From Pontibacter actiniarum (GTDB lineage: Bacteria > Bacteroidota > Bacteroidia > Cytophagales > Hymenobacteraceae), in contig NZ_CP021235.1 of the NCBI RefSeq assembly GCF_003585765.1, positions 1-64,000 of the forward strand: 64,000 nt of DNA, given 5' to 3'. This document shows positions 1 through 9,049 of the stretch, piece after piece. Below the pieces are notes generated by a model, which saw only the letters and a program-made list of their open reading frames with translations, searched no databases and was not told where the DNA came from. The translations under genes and the position numbers were made by a program. Position 1 is the first letter of the stretch, and each line of letters begins with the position of its first letter.

Positions 1-1425
1 ATGATCAAAGACTGTTCAACTGTATGGAATAACTGCCTGCAGGTGATCAAGGAGAATATTGGCGAACAGAGTTTTAAGACTTGGTTTGAGCCGATTAAGC
101 CTGTATCCCTGCGCGACAGCGTACTGACCATACAAGTGCCTAGCCAGTTCTTTTACGAGTGGCTGGAGGAGCACTATGTGCAGCTTCTGAAAAAGGTCAT
201 TTACCAGGAACTCGGAAGTGAGGGCCGCCTAGAGTACTCTATTATTGTTGACAGGGGCAACGACGGCAACAAACCGCAGACGGTCAACATCCCGACCAAA
301 CGCATACCTGCCGCGGTCGTGAACTCCTATAAACCGGAGCAAAGCTTTATCAAGAGCCCGTTCGAGTCGAAGACCATCGACCGCAACTTCCTGAACTCGC
401 AGCTCAACCCGGCTTATACCTTCGAGAACTACATTGAGGGAGACTGTAACCGTTTGGCCCGCTCGGCAGGTTATGCCGTGGCCAATAAACCGGGTACCAC
501 CTCCTTTAACCCGCTCATGATCTACGGTGGGGTGGGCCTTGGCAAAACGCACCTGGTGCAGGCCATCGGCAACAACATCAAGAACAGCAACCCGGAGAAG
601 TTTGTCCTCTACGTTTCGTCTGAGAAGTTCGTGAACCAGTTCATCGAGTCTGTAAAGACAAATAATGTACAGGACTTCGCCAACTTTTACCTGCTGGTGG
701 ACATCCTGATCATTGATGACGTGCAGTTTCTGAGCGGGAAGGACAAAACCCAGGAGATGTTCTTCCACATTTTTAACCACCTGCACCAGTCCGGCAAGCA
801 AATTGTAATGACCTCTGACTGCCCGCCGCGTGACTTGAAAGGACTGGAAGAACGACTGCTATCCCGCTTTAAGTGGGGCCTGACGGCAGACTTGCAGAGC
901 CCGGACTTCGAAACGCGTATGGCCATCATCCAGAAAAAGATGCAGGGCGACGGCATTGACATTCCGGATAACGTGGTGGAGTACCTGGCATACAGCGTAG
1001 ATACGAACGTGCGTGAGCTGGAAGGCGTATTGATTTCTTTGATAGCGCAATCATCGCTGAACCGCAAGGAGATTGACCTGGAACTTGCCAAACAAGCCCT
1101 GAAACATATAATAGAGGATGTGGAGACGGAGGTGAACCTCGACTTCATCCAGAAAACCGTAGCAGAGTACTTCCAGGTAAGCCTGGACTCGCTGAAAGCC
1201 AAAACGCGTAAGAAAGAGATTGTGACGGCGCGCCAGGTGGCCATGTACTTTGCCAAGGAGTTCACCAGCCACTCGCTCAAATCCATTGGCTACCACTTCG
1301 GCGGCCGCGACCACAGTACGGTTATCCACTCGGTGCAAACAGTTTCGGACCTGATTGATACAGATAAGAAGTTTAAAGCCAGCATACAGGAGCTCCAGAA
1401 GAAGTTTAAGACCAAAGCCGGCTGA
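1..1425 (+). CDS. dnaA: Chromosomal replication initiator protein DnaA
   Basis: DnaA is the AAA+ ATPase that binds DnaA boxes and melts the chromosomal origin. The 474-residue protein is full length. Domain I covers about residues 1-80, a variable linker follows, and domain III carries Walker A GGVGLGKTH (176-184) and Walker B IIDD (237-240). Domain IV ends with the DnaA-box-binding signature GRDHSTVIHSV (about 435-445). The ATG is base 1 of the window, so the sequence was probably rotated to dnaA; the upstream region, and any origin there, lies outside. A strong bidirectional hairpin terminator follows at 1443-1490. Confidence 0.98.
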   Translation: MIKDCSTVWNNCLQVIKENIGEQSFKTWFEPIKPVSLRDSVLTIQVPSQFFYEWLEEHYVQLLKKVIYQELGSEGRLEYSIIVDRGNDGNKPQTVNIPTKRIPAAVVNSYKPEQSFIKSPFESKTIDRNFLNSQLNPAYTFENYIEGDCNRLARSAGYAVANKPGTTSFNPLMIYGGVGLGKTHLVQAIGNNIKNSNPEKFVLYVSSEKFVNQFIESVKTNNVQDFANFYLLVDILIIDDVQFLSGKDKTQEMFFHIFNHLHQSGKQIVMTSDCPPRDLKGLEERLLSRFKWGLTADLQSPDFETRMAIIQKKMQGDGIDIPDNVVEYLAYSVDTNVRELEGVLISLIAQSSLNRKEIDLELAKQALKHIIEDVETEVNLDFIQKTVAEYFQVSLDSLKAKTRKKEIVTARQVAMYFAKEFTSHSLKSIGYHFGGRDHSTVIHSVQTVSDLIDTDKKFKASIQELQKKFKTKAG

Positions 1426-1442
1426 TCCGGTAAAATAGCTAT

Positions 1443-1490
1443 AAAAAAGAGCGGCGGCCATACTTGCAAGTATGGCCGCCGCTCTTTTTT
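1443..1490. terminator. Bidirectional terminator between dnaA and the convergent membrane-protein gene
   Basis: A near-perfect inverted repeat (GCGGCGGCCATACTT / AAGTATGGCCGCCGC around GC) is flanked by an A-run on the left and a T-run on the right, so it can stop transcription from both sides. Its stem carries an inverted pair of AAGTATG, a one-base variant of the AAGTATA heptamer that is overabundant in this window. Confidence 0.85.
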
Positions 1491-1515
1491 TGCTGTATGT
1501 CTTAATTACAGGGGG

Positions 1516-2025
1516 CTAGATTCTGTTGCCCATCGTGTCTGTCAGTTCATAGTTGTGTAGCTCAGCCAGGTCGCGGATCTTGTTTTTGATCTTGTCGAGG
1601 TCGCGCTTTTTGCGCACCTGCTTCAGGTCCAAGTACACCTGGGAGCCATCCTGCAGGGTGAGGCGCAGCGCCAGCGGCGTGATGTGCACGGCGGCAATAT
1701 CCGGGATCTGGATCAGGTGTTTGGTGCGGAACACGCCGAACTTCTGCACAATGTACTGCTGCGTTACCTCAATGTAAGACTGCACCCCGAAAACCGATGT
1801 GTTTTGCAGAATCACATAAAAGAGGAAAACAATAGCCAGTCCAAAGAAAGCATAGTACAGGTAGTCCTGCGCATAGGCCCGCTCAGCGGAAAAAAGAAGC
1901 ATAGACGCCCAGGCTAGCCAGAACAGCGTGAGCACGAGCTGCACGGTAAAAGATAGTTTTGCATTTCGCGTTGGGCTTAGCTGCACAATTAACGTCGATC
2001 GTGCATTACTACCAGATGCTGCCAT
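1516..2025 (-). CDS. Small integral membrane protein, PH-domain-like
   Basis: Function unknown. From the ATG at 2025 (MAASGSN) the protein has about 169 residues. Two hydrophobic helices (QLVLTLFWLAWASML and YYAFFGLAIVFLFYVIL) precede a soluble C-terminal part of about 90 residues with alternating hydrophobic strands (YIVQKFGVFRTKHLIQIPDI... LRLTLQDG), a layout seen in bacterial PH-like membrane proteins. A 12-codon upstream extension is open, but it lacks hydrophobic character and is less likely used. The gene is convergent with dnaA and shares its terminator. The PH-like reading is an inference from the pattern only. Confidence 0.6.
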   Translation of the reverse strand: MAASGSNARSTLIVQLSPTRNAKLSFTVQLVLTLFWLAWASMLLFSAERAYAQDYLYYAFFGLAIVFLFYVILQNTSVFGVQSYIEVTQQYIVQKFGVFRTKHLIQIPDIAAVHITPLALRLTLQDGSQVYLDLKQVRKKRDLDKIKNKIRDLAELHNYELTDTMGNRI

Positions 2026-2354
2026 TATAAAAGGGTTTCGTGAAACATAGGGGACCAGCATAATGGACCTCCCGCAATATACTCATTTATTCGACAAGTT
2101 TGGCCTGTAAAGTTGCGCCTGGCACCCCTGTTCTGGCCGTTGCGGCCAGCGTTTCCGGGGGAGGGCGTTTTTCCTCTGGTGCCAGCGATACTTACCTGCG
2201 CCAGCCAGCCGTTTTCACTAGCAAGGTATAAATGAATGGCGTAGGCAGAGGTTTTCAGGGGCTTAAAGTGAAACCTGGCAATGAGAAGGAGGTTGTTTTA
2301 GTATGGCATTGCAGCATTATCTGGTTATCTTTACCTGCCACTAAAAATAACTGT
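2026..2354. other. Intergenic region between divergent genes
   Basis: This 329-bp spacer separates the leftward membrane-protein gene from the rightward GH3-like gene and should carry both promoters. It holds a short inverted repeat (TGGCC-gttgc-GGCCA, near 2141-2155) and GC-rich sequence. No convincing TAnnTTTG box, RNA gene or ORF was seen. Confidence 0.5.
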
Positions 2355-3854
2355 ATGGGTGTAAAAGCATTGTTGAGCAAGCCGCTGGCGGCTTATGTGC
2401 ACAGGAAGCACCAAAACTGGATAGAGCATCCGGTAGAGGCACAGAAAGCTGTTTTTGAGCGTATCATTCAGAAGGCGCAGGGCACAAAGTTTGGCCGTGA
2501 CCACGGCTTTGCAAGTATAAAAACGCACGCCGATTTTGTGAAGGCCGTGCCCGTTCGTGACTATGAGGGGCTGGCGCCGTACTTCGGCCAGGTAAAGGAG
2601 GGCGAAAAGGATGTGCTTTGGCCCGGAAAGCCGCTCTACCTGGCGAAAACCTCGGGCACTACCTCCGGAACCAAGTATATCCCCATCACCCAGGACTCTA
2701 TCTCGAACCACATCAACGGTGCCCGCGATGCCTTGTTGGCCTATGTGCACGAAACTGGAAAGGCTCAGTTTCTGGACGGGAAGATGATCTTTCTGTCCGG
2801 CAGCCCGGAACTGGAGGAAGTGGGCGGCATTAAAACCGGCCGCTTGTCAGGTATCGTCAACCACCACGTGCCGGGGTACCTGCGCACAAACCAGCTGCCG
2901 AGCTACCAGACCAACTGCATTGACGATTGGGAGGCAAAGCTCGATCAGATTATTGAGGAGACCCTGGACGAGAACATGACCCTGATCTCGGGGATTCCGC
3001 CCTGGGTGCAGATGTACTTCGATAAGCTGATCCAGCAAACCGGCAAACCCATCAAAGACATATTCCCGAACTTCCAGCTGTTTGTGTACGGTGGCGTTAA
3101 CTTTGAGCCGTACCGCAAGAAGCTGTTTGAGTCGGTGGGTAAAAAAGTAGACTCCATTGAGCTGTTTCCAGCCTCCGAGGGCTTCTTTGCCTATCAGGAT
3201 AAACAAAATGACCCTGGGCTGCTGCTGTTGCTGGATGCGGGCATCTTCTACGAGTTTATACCTTCGGAAGAGTACTTCAACGAAAACCCTACGCGCCTGA
3301 CAATCGGAGAGGTGGAGCCCGGCGTGAACTATGCGCTGGTGGTGAGCAGCAATGCCGGCCTGTGGAGCTACTCCATCGGCGATACCGTTAAGTTCACCTC
3401 TACCAAGCCCTACAAGTTGGTTGTAAGCGGCCGCATCAAGCACTATATCTCCGCTTTTGGCGAGCACGTGATTGGGGAGGAAGTGGAGAAAGCCATGAAA
3501 CGGGCGATGGTGAGGTTCCCGGAGGTGGAGCTGATAGAGTTTACCGTGGCTCCGTTTGTAAGCCAGGACAACGGCCAGTCGTACCACGAGTGGCTGGTGG
3601 AGTTCGCAAAGGAGCCGCTGAACAAGGCTGCGTTTGCAGAGGAGCTGGACAGGCAGCTGCGTACGTTCAACGCTTACTACGATGACCTGATTACAGGGAA
3701 CATCCTCCAGAAGCTAAAGCTTACAGCACTTCCCAAAGGCACTTTTCAGAGCTACATGAAATCGCAGGGAAAGCTGGGCGGGCAGAACAAAGTGCCAAGG
3801 CTAAGCAACGACAGAAAGTTAGCGGATGGGTTAATAGAAGTGAGTAAGTGTTGA
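2355..3854 (+). CDS. GH3-family acyl-adenylating enzyme
   Basis: The protein belongs to the GH3 auxin-responsive family, a branch of the ANL adenylating superfamily that activates a carboxylate with ATP. In plants these enzymes conjugate hormones to amino acids; bacterial substrates are unknown. Visible hallmarks are the phosphate loop TSGTTSGTKYIP, the middle motif VYGGVNFEPY followed by ASEGFFAYQ, and YSIGDTVKFT / SGRIKHYISAFGEHV before the C-terminal lid. The start MGVKALLSK gives 499 residues, the usual size; a 41-codon upstream open extension has no homolog-like features. The gene stands alone, followed by a repeat-rich spacer. Confidence 0.88.
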   Translation: MGVKALLSKPLAAYVHRKHQNWIEHPVEAQKAVFERIIQKAQGTKFGRDHGFASIKTHADFVKAVPVRDYEGLAPYFGQVKEGEKDVLWPGKPLYLAKTSGTTSGTKYIPITQDSISNHINGARDALLAYVHETGKAQFLDGKMIFLSGSPELEEVGGIKTGRLSGIVNHHVPGYLRTNQLPSYQTNCIDDWEAKLDQIIEETLDENMTLISGIPPWVQMYFDKLIQQTGKPIKDIFPNFQLFVYGGVNFEPYRKKLFESVGKKVDSIELFPASEGFFAYQDKQNDPGLLLLLDAGIFYEFIPSEEYFNENPTRLTIGEVEPGVNYALVVSSNAGLWSYSIGDTVKFTSTKPYKLVVSGRIKHYISAFGEHVIGEEVEKAMKRAMVRFPEVELIEFTVAPFVSQDNGQSYHEWLVEFAKEPLNKAAFAEELDRQLRTFNAYYDDLITGNILQKLKLTALPKGTFQSYMKSQGKLGGQNKVPRLSNDRKLADGLIEVSKC

Positions 3855-4125
3855 CAGTTAAGCCCTTAGCTAGCTTTTCGCCTCGCCGGCTGGGCCTTAC
3901 TTTTCTCCTTGATGAGAAAAGTAAGCAAAAGAATCAAGACGATTTTGAACTCGCTGACCGCTCGGACAAAAAATCATCGTTGTGCACCTGGCAAAAGTTT
4001 CTGCTCTGTAGCCATTGTGGATTATGTACAATTTTAGGGGCTAAAGTTGTTATAGGTATGACCATACTTCGTTAGGGAGACGGTTTTTTTGATCGAAGGA
4101 AAAATTTTTCCAGTTTTTCTAGGAG

Positions 4126-4235
4126 GCGCCTCGAGAGTTTCCGGTGACGAGCGATAGTGAGGCAGACCGAGGCACGAGGGCAGGAAAGGAAAGCAGCGCC
4201 GAGTAGGAAAACGAGTCCTCGCGGGCTCGGAGCGC
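4126..4235 (+). repeat. Dispersed repeat family A, copy 1
   Basis: This segment shares a 28-nt identical block at its 5' end and the block ACGAGTCCTCGCGGGC near its 3' end with 18320-18448, in the same orientation. The interior is similar (GAGGCAG, CGAGGCA, GAGGGCAGGAA, AAAGCAGCGC) apart from a short variable loop. The ends can pair (GCGCCTCGAG with CTCGGAGCGC, imperfectly), suggesting a folded transcript or a hairpin-type mobile repeat. No ORF is shared between the copies. Confidence 0.75.
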
Positions 4236-4292
4236 AAGTAACTAGCAATGAAAAAGGCCGGAACTGAAGCCGTAGATAAGCTACACCTATGC

Positions 4293-4300
4293 TAACTTTG
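4293..4300 (+). promoter_or_regulatory. Possible -7 promoter box for dxr operon
   Basis: TAACTTTG fits the Bacteroidota -7 consensus TAnnTTTG. No clear TTTG -33 element is present, and the box lies about 90 bp before the dxr ATG, leaving a leader that contains the ATAAAAGCTTTTAT palindrome. Confidence 0.35.
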
Positions 4301-4389
4301 ATAGGTAGTAACCACGACAGCTCAAGCCAACATATATAATAAGACTATGATTGTAAAAGCATAAAAGCTTTTATCATAAAGGAAACAAA

Positions 4390-5541
4390 ATGAAAAGAAT
4401 CGCCATACTTGGCTCCACAGGCTCCATCGGCACACAGGCCCTGGAAGTAATCAAGGCCAACCCGGATAACTTTGAGCTGGAGGTGATCACAGCCTACAGT
4501 AACTCCGACCTGCTGATACAGCAGGCGCTGGAGTTTAAGCCAAACTCCGTGGTGATTGGTCGCGAAGACCTCTACGAACAGGTGCAGGAGGCGCTGCAGC
4601 AGGAAGATATCAAAGTATACACCGGCAGCAAAGCTCTCTGCTCAGTGGTGGAAATGGCTACAATCGACATGGTGCTGACGGCTATGGTCGGCTATGCCGG
4701 TTTGCTGCCTACCATCCACGCCATCAAAGCTGGCAAGCAAATTGCCCTGGCTAATAAGGAGACGCTGGTGGTGGCCGGCCAACTGATCACAGACCTGGCC
4801 CGGGAGTACGGGGTGAACATATACCCCGTGGATTCGGAGCACAGTGCTATCTTCCAGTGCCTGGCCGGTGAGTTTCACAACCCGATCGAGAAAATTATCC
4901 TGACGGCCTCAGGAGGACCGTTCAGGGGCAAAAGCGCCGCTGAGCTGGCCGCAGTAACCAAGGCACAGGCCCTAAAGCACCCCAACTGGGACATGGGCGC
5001 CAAAATCACTATTGACTCTGCCTCGCTGATGAACAAAGGGCTGGAGGTAATAGAGGCGAAGTGGCTGTTTGGCCTCAGGAACGAGCAGATCGAGGTGGTT
5101 GTGCATCCGCAGTCTATTATCCACTCGCTGGTGCAGTTTGAGGATGGCTCTATCAAAGCACAGCTGGGTTTGCCCGATATGAAGCTGCCGATCCAGTATG
5201 CGCTGGGCTACCCGCAGCGCCTCAGGTCAGACTTTCCGCGTTTCAGCTTCCTGGACTACCCGCAGCTGACCTTTGAGCAGCCGGACCTGGAGACGTTTCG
5301 CAACCTGCAGCTGGCCTTCGACGCCATGGAGCGTGGCGGGAACCTGCCCTGCATCCTGAATGCGGCTAACGAGGTGGCCGTCAGTGCGTTTATGCGCGAT
5401 GAGGTGGGCTTCCTGCAGATGTCAGACATCATCGAAAGCTGTATGGCAAAAGTTGCGTATATTGCGAATCCTTCTTACGAGGACTATGTTAGTACCGACG
5501 AGGAGGCTCGTAAACGTGCTGCAGAGCTGTTAAACAAGTAA
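4390..5541 (+). CDS. dxr: 1-deoxy-D-xylulose 5-phosphate reductoisomerase
   Basis: Dxr converts DXP to 2-C-methyl-D-erythritol 4-phosphate using NADPH and a divalent metal, the committed step of the MEP isoprenoid pathway. The protein has 383 residues, normal for the family. The N-terminal NADPH loop GSTGSIG (8-14) is clear, as are the metal/substrate motifs PVDSEHSAIFQ, LTASGGPF, and MNKGLEVIEA, and the C-terminal NAANEVAV. It is followed 57 bp later by rseP and then a LysM gene on the same strand, probably one transcript. Confidence 0.97.
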   Translation: MKRIAILGSTGSIGTQALEVIKANPDNFELEVITAYSNSDLLIQQALEFKPNSVVIGREDLYEQVQEALQQEDIKVYTGSKALCSVVEMATIDMVLTAMVGYAGLLPTIHAIKAGKQIALANKETLVVAGQLITDLAREYGVNIYPVDSEHSAIFQCLAGEFHNPIEKIILTASGGPFRGKSAAELAAVTKAQALKHPNWDMGAKITIDSASLMNKGLEVIEAKWLFGLRNEQIEVVVHPQSIIHSLVQFEDGSIKAQLGLPDMKLPIQYALGYPQRLRSDFPRFSFLDYPQLTFEQPDLETFRNLQLAFDAMERGGNLPCILNAANEVAVSAFMRDEVGFLQMSDIIESCMAKVAYIANPSYEDYVSTDEEARKRAAELLNK

Positions 5542-5598
5542 ACAATTAGCTGTTACGGTAAGTTGTAGCAGCGTTAAAACCGAAATTTTCTTTTTTAG

Positions 5599-6912
5599 AT
5601 GGATATATTGATCATGGTAGGCCAGCTCATCCTGGGCCTTACAATCTTGGTGGGATTACACGAGCTGGGGCACATGCTGGCGGCCAAGTGGTTTGGGATG
5701 CGTGTGGAGAAATACGCCATCGGCTTCCCTCCGAAAGTTTTCGGTAAGAAAATAGGCGAGACGGAGTACATGCTGGGGCTGATCCCGCTGGGCGGTTTCG
5801 TTAAGATCTCCGGTATGGTGGACGAGTCGATGGACACAGAGGCGCTGAAAGAAGAGCCGAAGCCATGGGAGTTTAGAGCCAAGCCAGCCTGGCAGCGCCT
5901 GATCGTGATGATGGGCGGTATTATCGTGAACGTGATCACGGGTATTGTTATCTATATCGCCCTGACCTATAACTACGGCGAAAGCTACCTGCCTGCCTCT
6001 GAGGCGAAGTATGGTGTTATCGCCAACGATATTGGCGAGGATATCGGCTTCCAGACCGGCGATAAAATCGTGGCTGTTAACGGCCAGAAGCTGGAGAAGT
6101 TCGACGATGTGTACTCTATGGATGCGCTGCTCGGCCGCGATTCTTACTACACCATCGACCGTAACGGGCAACTGATTGACCTGAAAGTGCCAGTGGACCT
6201 GATGGACAGGCTGGCGGACCGTGAGGACCGCATGCTCTTCGTGCAGCCGCGCCAGCCGTTTAAGGTAGGCCAGGTAGCCAAGGGAAGCGCCGCCGATAAA
6301 GCCGGTTTGCAGGAGGGCGACTTCATTACCATGATAAACGGCAAGAGCGTAATGTTCTTCCACGAGCTGCAGGAGGCACTGCATGCCAATAAGGCCAAGC
6401 CTGTGACCATGACCATCGAGCGCGGGGGCAAGCCTATTAAGCTACAGGCGCAGGTAAGCGAGGAAGGCACCATCGGGTTTATGCCGGTGATACTCCTGGA
6501 GTCGGCCACGAGGCAGTTTAGCCTGGGCGAGTCCATACCGCTGGGAACGGAGCAGGCCTTTGGCGTGATCACGGCGAACCTGAAGGGCTTCGGCAAGATC
6601 TTCCGTGGCGAGGTGTCTGCCTCTAAGTCGTTGAGCGGCCCGATTGGCATTGCGCAAATCTTCGGCGACACGTTTAACTGGTACAAGTTCTGGAGCATCA
6701 CCGCCATGCTCTCCATGGTGTTGGCCTTTATGAACTTCCTGCCGATCCCGGCATTGGATGGGGGCCACGTTGTGTTTTTGACTTATGAAATGATCAGCGG
6801 GCGCAAGCCGTCTGATAACTTTTTGGAAAATGCCCAGAAAGTGGGTATGGTTTTATTGTTAGGTTTAATGGCTTTCGCTATCTTTAACGATGTATTCAAG
6901 ATAATCTTTTAA
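5599..6912 (+). CDS. rseP: RIP metalloprotease RseP (site-2 protease)
   Basis: This is an inner-membrane zinc protease that cleaves transmembrane segments, typically anti-sigma factors and remnant signal peptides. The 437-residue protein has the catalytic HELGH (H21, E22, H25) in the first membrane helix, the third zinc ligand in LDGG (D387, within PIPALDGGHVV), and two PDZ-like regions in between (about 130-215 and 220-300, the second with GLQEGDFITMINGK). A C-terminal membrane helix ends the protein. The dxr-rseP order is common in bacteria because both sit in envelope/isoprenoid gene clusters. Confidence 0.95.
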   Translation: MDILIMVGQLILGLTILVGLHELGHMLAAKWFGMRVEKYAIGFPPKVFGKKIGETEYMLGLIPLGGFVKISGMVDESMDTEALKEEPKPWEFRAKPAWQRLIVMMGGIIVNVITGIVIYIALTYNYGESYLPASEAKYGVIANDIGEDIGFQTGDKIVAVNGQKLEKFDDVYSMDALLGRDSYYTIDRNGQLIDLKVPVDLMDRLADREDRMLFVQPRQPFKVGQVAKGSAADKAGLQEGDFITMINGKSVMFFHELQEALHANKAKPVTMTIERGGKPIKLQAQVSEEGTIGFMPVILLESATRQFSLGESIPLGTEQAFGVITANLKGFGKIFRGEVSASKSLSGPIGIAQIFGDTFNWYKFWSITAMLSMVLAFMNFLPIPALDGGHVVFLTYEMISGRKPSDNFLENAQKVGMVLLLGLMAFAIFNDVFKIIF

Positions 6913-6927
6913 CCAAAGATTCCTCTC

Positions 6928-8055
6928 ATGAGAGCCATCGTAAGACTAACTTTAACAAACTTACTTTTTCTAGTACTAGTTGCACTAAGCCAAGTTGAGG
7001 CCGCCCCGGCCGTAAAGCTTGAAAATATAAACCAGCACGCTATCGCCGCTCAGAGCGATAGCGTGTACCTGGTAAAGCAGGGCGATACATATTACAGCCT
7101 TGCACGCCGCTTCCAGATCCCGCTGGACTCCCTGCAACGATGGAATAACAACACGCTGCAGATCGGCCAAACCCTGTATCTCACCAGCCCTAAAAAGAAA
7201 AAAGCAGTAGCGGCAGCCACCGCTAAGCCGGCTCCGAAAACGGCGCCAAAGGCCTCCGCCCCGGTGGCAAAGTCCTCGGCTGCCTCTACTCCCAAGCGAG
7301 CCGTAGAAAGCTCTTCTGCGGCTCCGGCCCCAGCGCCTAAACCGGCAGCGTACAAAACCAAAAGCCGTGTGCTGGTTATCCCTTTCGACCCGCACCTATA
7401 CTTCTCTGACTCTGACTATGAGATTGCCCGGCAGTCTAAGATTCCGCGCCAGAACGTGCGCCATGTTTTCCGTGGCCGCCTGAACGCCATGCTGGCACCG
7501 GACGGGTATGAAACCATTCACCTGCTGGGCGGCGTGTACCGCGATAGCGTGAGCGAGTTGAGCCGCATCTACGGTTCGCTGCGCTACGACTACCAGGATA
7601 ACAAGCAGTCACGGTTCAACCACCAGCCGGTGGTAAAAGAGGAGAAGGGCAATGTGCTGAGCTGGGTAAAAGAGCAGAAAGAGAAGCTGGGATCCAGAGG
7701 CGAGCCGGCTACACTGCCTGTAGCCCAGGACCCGGACAAGCACTTCGGCGTAACCGTAAAAGACCCGGAGTTCTTTAGCTACTTCAACAACCAGTACGGC
7801 ATCGACTACTACGTGTTCATCAATCAGTTTGAGGTAAAGACCATTTACGAGAACTGCCTGGACCGCGCCGCCATGAACTACGAGCGTGACTTTACCGTGC
7901 ACTACAGCATTTACGACAGCAAAGGAGAGCTGGTATCGGGCAACAAGGTTAAGGTACCGTACCACTCCAACATCAACAATGTGCAGCGCATCGTGAGTGA
8001 CAGCATGCCGAATATGGCCCAGCGTGTGCTGGCTGATTTGCCGAACGGGAAGTAA
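6928..8055 (+). CDS. Secreted LysM-domain protein
   Basis: The protein has 375 residues. An N-terminal signal peptide (LTNLLFLVLVALSQVEA) is followed by one LysM peptidoglycan-binding domain (VKQGDTYYSLARRFQIP... LQIGQTLYL, about 49-87). Next comes a low-complexity Ala/Pro/Lys/Ser linker of about 55 residues, then an unrecognised C-terminal domain of about 230 residues. It probably anchors a periplasmic function to the cell wall. It begins only 15 bp after rseP and is likely cotranscribed with it. No catalytic motif was recognised. Confidence 0.85.
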   Translation: MRAIVRLTLTNLLFLVLVALSQVEAAPAVKLENINQHAIAAQSDSVYLVKQGDTYYSLARRFQIPLDSLQRWNNNTLQIGQTLYLTSPKKKKAVAAATAKPAPKTAPKASAPVAKSSAASTPKRAVESSSAAPAPAPKPAAYKTKSRVLVIPFDPHLYFSDSDYEIARQSKIPRQNVRHVFRGRLNAMLAPDGYETIHLLGGVYRDSVSELSRIYGSLRYDYQDNKQSRFNHQPVVKEEKGNVLSWVKEQKEKLGSRGEPATLPVAQDPDKHFGVTVKDPEFFSYFNNQYGIDYYVFINQFEVKTIYENCLDRAAMNYERDFTVHYSIYDSKGELVSGNKVKVPYHSNINNVQRIVSDSMPNMAQRVLADLPNGK

Positions 8056-8071
8056 TTTCAGGAACTGGTAC

Positions 8072-8079
8072 TAACTTTG
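8072..8079 (+). promoter_or_regulatory. Possible -7 promoter box before the DUF6702 gene
   Basis: TAACTTTG matches TAnnTTTG and lies 35 bp upstream of the ATG at 8115, a good distance for a Bacteroidota promoter. The -33 region shows only TTTC. Confidence 0.4.
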
Positions 8080-8114
8080 CTTCTGTTCTCCTGTCTAACG
8101 ATTTCTCCCTGCTG

Positions 8115-8621
8115 ATGAAGTATAAGTTTCTATCGCTTTTGTTGCTGCTCCTGGCTTTTGGCGTGGCTCGCCCCGCCTTTGCACACGATTACCACGCCAG
8201 TATTGCTGATGTGCGCTTTAACCCGCGCTCGCAGGCGCTGGAGGTAGCCGTTAAAGTGTTTATGGATGACCTGGAGGATGCCCTCTCGCGCCGCAACAAG
8301 ACCAAAGTAACCTACAGCAGCACTTCCGAGCAGGTAAAGAAATACCTTGCCGACTACCTGAATGCCAACCTGGTGTTTGAGGTAGAGAAGGGAAAGCCGC
8401 TGAAGCAGCGGTTTGTAGGCTCCGAAGAAGATGCCGATGTGGTCTGGATGTATGTGGAAGTACCGGTAAAGCAGGCCACCGTGCCGCAACTGTACGTAAC
8501 GAACGCGGTGCTTACAGAACTCTTCTCCGACCAGATGAATATTGTGAATATCAATTACAAGGGCGAAACAGAAAGTGTGCTGCTACAGCGCAATGAGACA
8601 GTGAAGAAGGTTTCGCTTTAA
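8115..8621 (+). CDS. DUF6702-like exported protein
   Basis: The protein has 168 residues with a signal peptide (MKYKFLSLLLLLLAFGVA, cleavage near PAFAHDYH). The mature part begins HDYHASIADVRFNPRSQALE, the pattern of the Bacteroidota-specific DUF6702 family of unknown function. Family assignment is from recall of the pattern. It is followed by a terminator and stands convergent to the OmpA-family gene. Confidence 0.7.
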   Translation: MKYKFLSLLLLLLAFGVARPAFAHDYHASIADVRFNPRSQALEVAVKVFMDDLEDALSRRNKTKVTYSSTSEQVKKYLADYLNANLVFEVEKGKPLKQRFVGSEEDADVVWMYVEVPVKQATVPQLYVTNAVLTELFSDQMNIVNINYKGETESVLLQRNETVKKVSL

Positions 8622-9049
8622 GAGTTTCATACTTAAAATAGCAAGGGCTGAGCTGCAGTAGTAGTTCAGCCTTTTTTGTGCACTCCAAAAAGCCTCGTAG
8701 AGCCTTCAGCTAATTCTGGTGGGGTGATTGAGCGGGTTTTATACTTGTATCCTCGGTGCCGCACTGCTCTGCTGTGGCGTATACATCGGCCACAAACGGG
8801 AAGGGATGGTTGAGAGATGGAGCAGCTTTATACTTGTCTGTACCTGCTTGTTTCCTGCTGCCATCCAAAAAGGGTTTTGGTGACGGGGCGCGAAAGTGGT
8901 TGCGGCTCGCACATAATATCTTTTCAGGAACGCAAGAATGATATGCAATAATGCAACACTCAGCTATTCAGAATAACCTATTCGCTCACTCATTCACTCA
9001 TTCAAAATCCTAACCAGAAGCTGCTGAGTCTACTAAGAAGGCTGCCTAG
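8622..9049. other. Intergenic region between convergent genes
   Basis: This 428-bp spacer begins with a terminator (8646-8677), then holds two TATACTT heptamers (8740, 8829) and, near 8990-9010, a short tandem of TCACTCAT units (the reverse of TGAATGAG). No gene is supported; the short open frames here have no protein-like composition. Confidence 0.5.
8646..8677 (+). terminator. Rho-independent terminator
   Basis: GGCTGA pairs with TCAGCC across a 14-nt loop, followed by six T residues. It ends the DUF6702 transcript. Confidence 0.7.

Larger units (their letters stand above)
3855..4389. other. Repeat-bearing intergenic region upstream of dxr
   Basis: This 535-bp spacer has no credible gene. 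From left to right it holds a small hairpin TTTTCTC-cttgat-GAGAAAA (about 3901-3920) followed by AAGTAAGCAAAAGAATCAAG, which resembles common Bacteroidota intergenic repeats; copy 1 of a structured dispersed repeat (4126-4235); a possible -7 box TAACTTTG (4293-4300); and the perfect palindrome ATAAAAGCTTTTAT (4361-4374) just before the dxr ATG. Confidence 0.6.

Noticed and set aside
229-801. Long antisense open frame across dnaA
   Set aside because: It mirrors the codon pattern of dnaA; the sense gene is certain and the antisense product has no domain.
1426-1515. Replication origin directly after dnaA
   Set aside because: The 90-bp spacer is filled by the terminator and shows no DnaA-box cluster; the origin is more likely upstream of the window start.
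3848-4075. 75-codon frame after the GH3-like gene
   Set aside because: It overlaps the preceding stop and translates a common intergenic repeat pattern.
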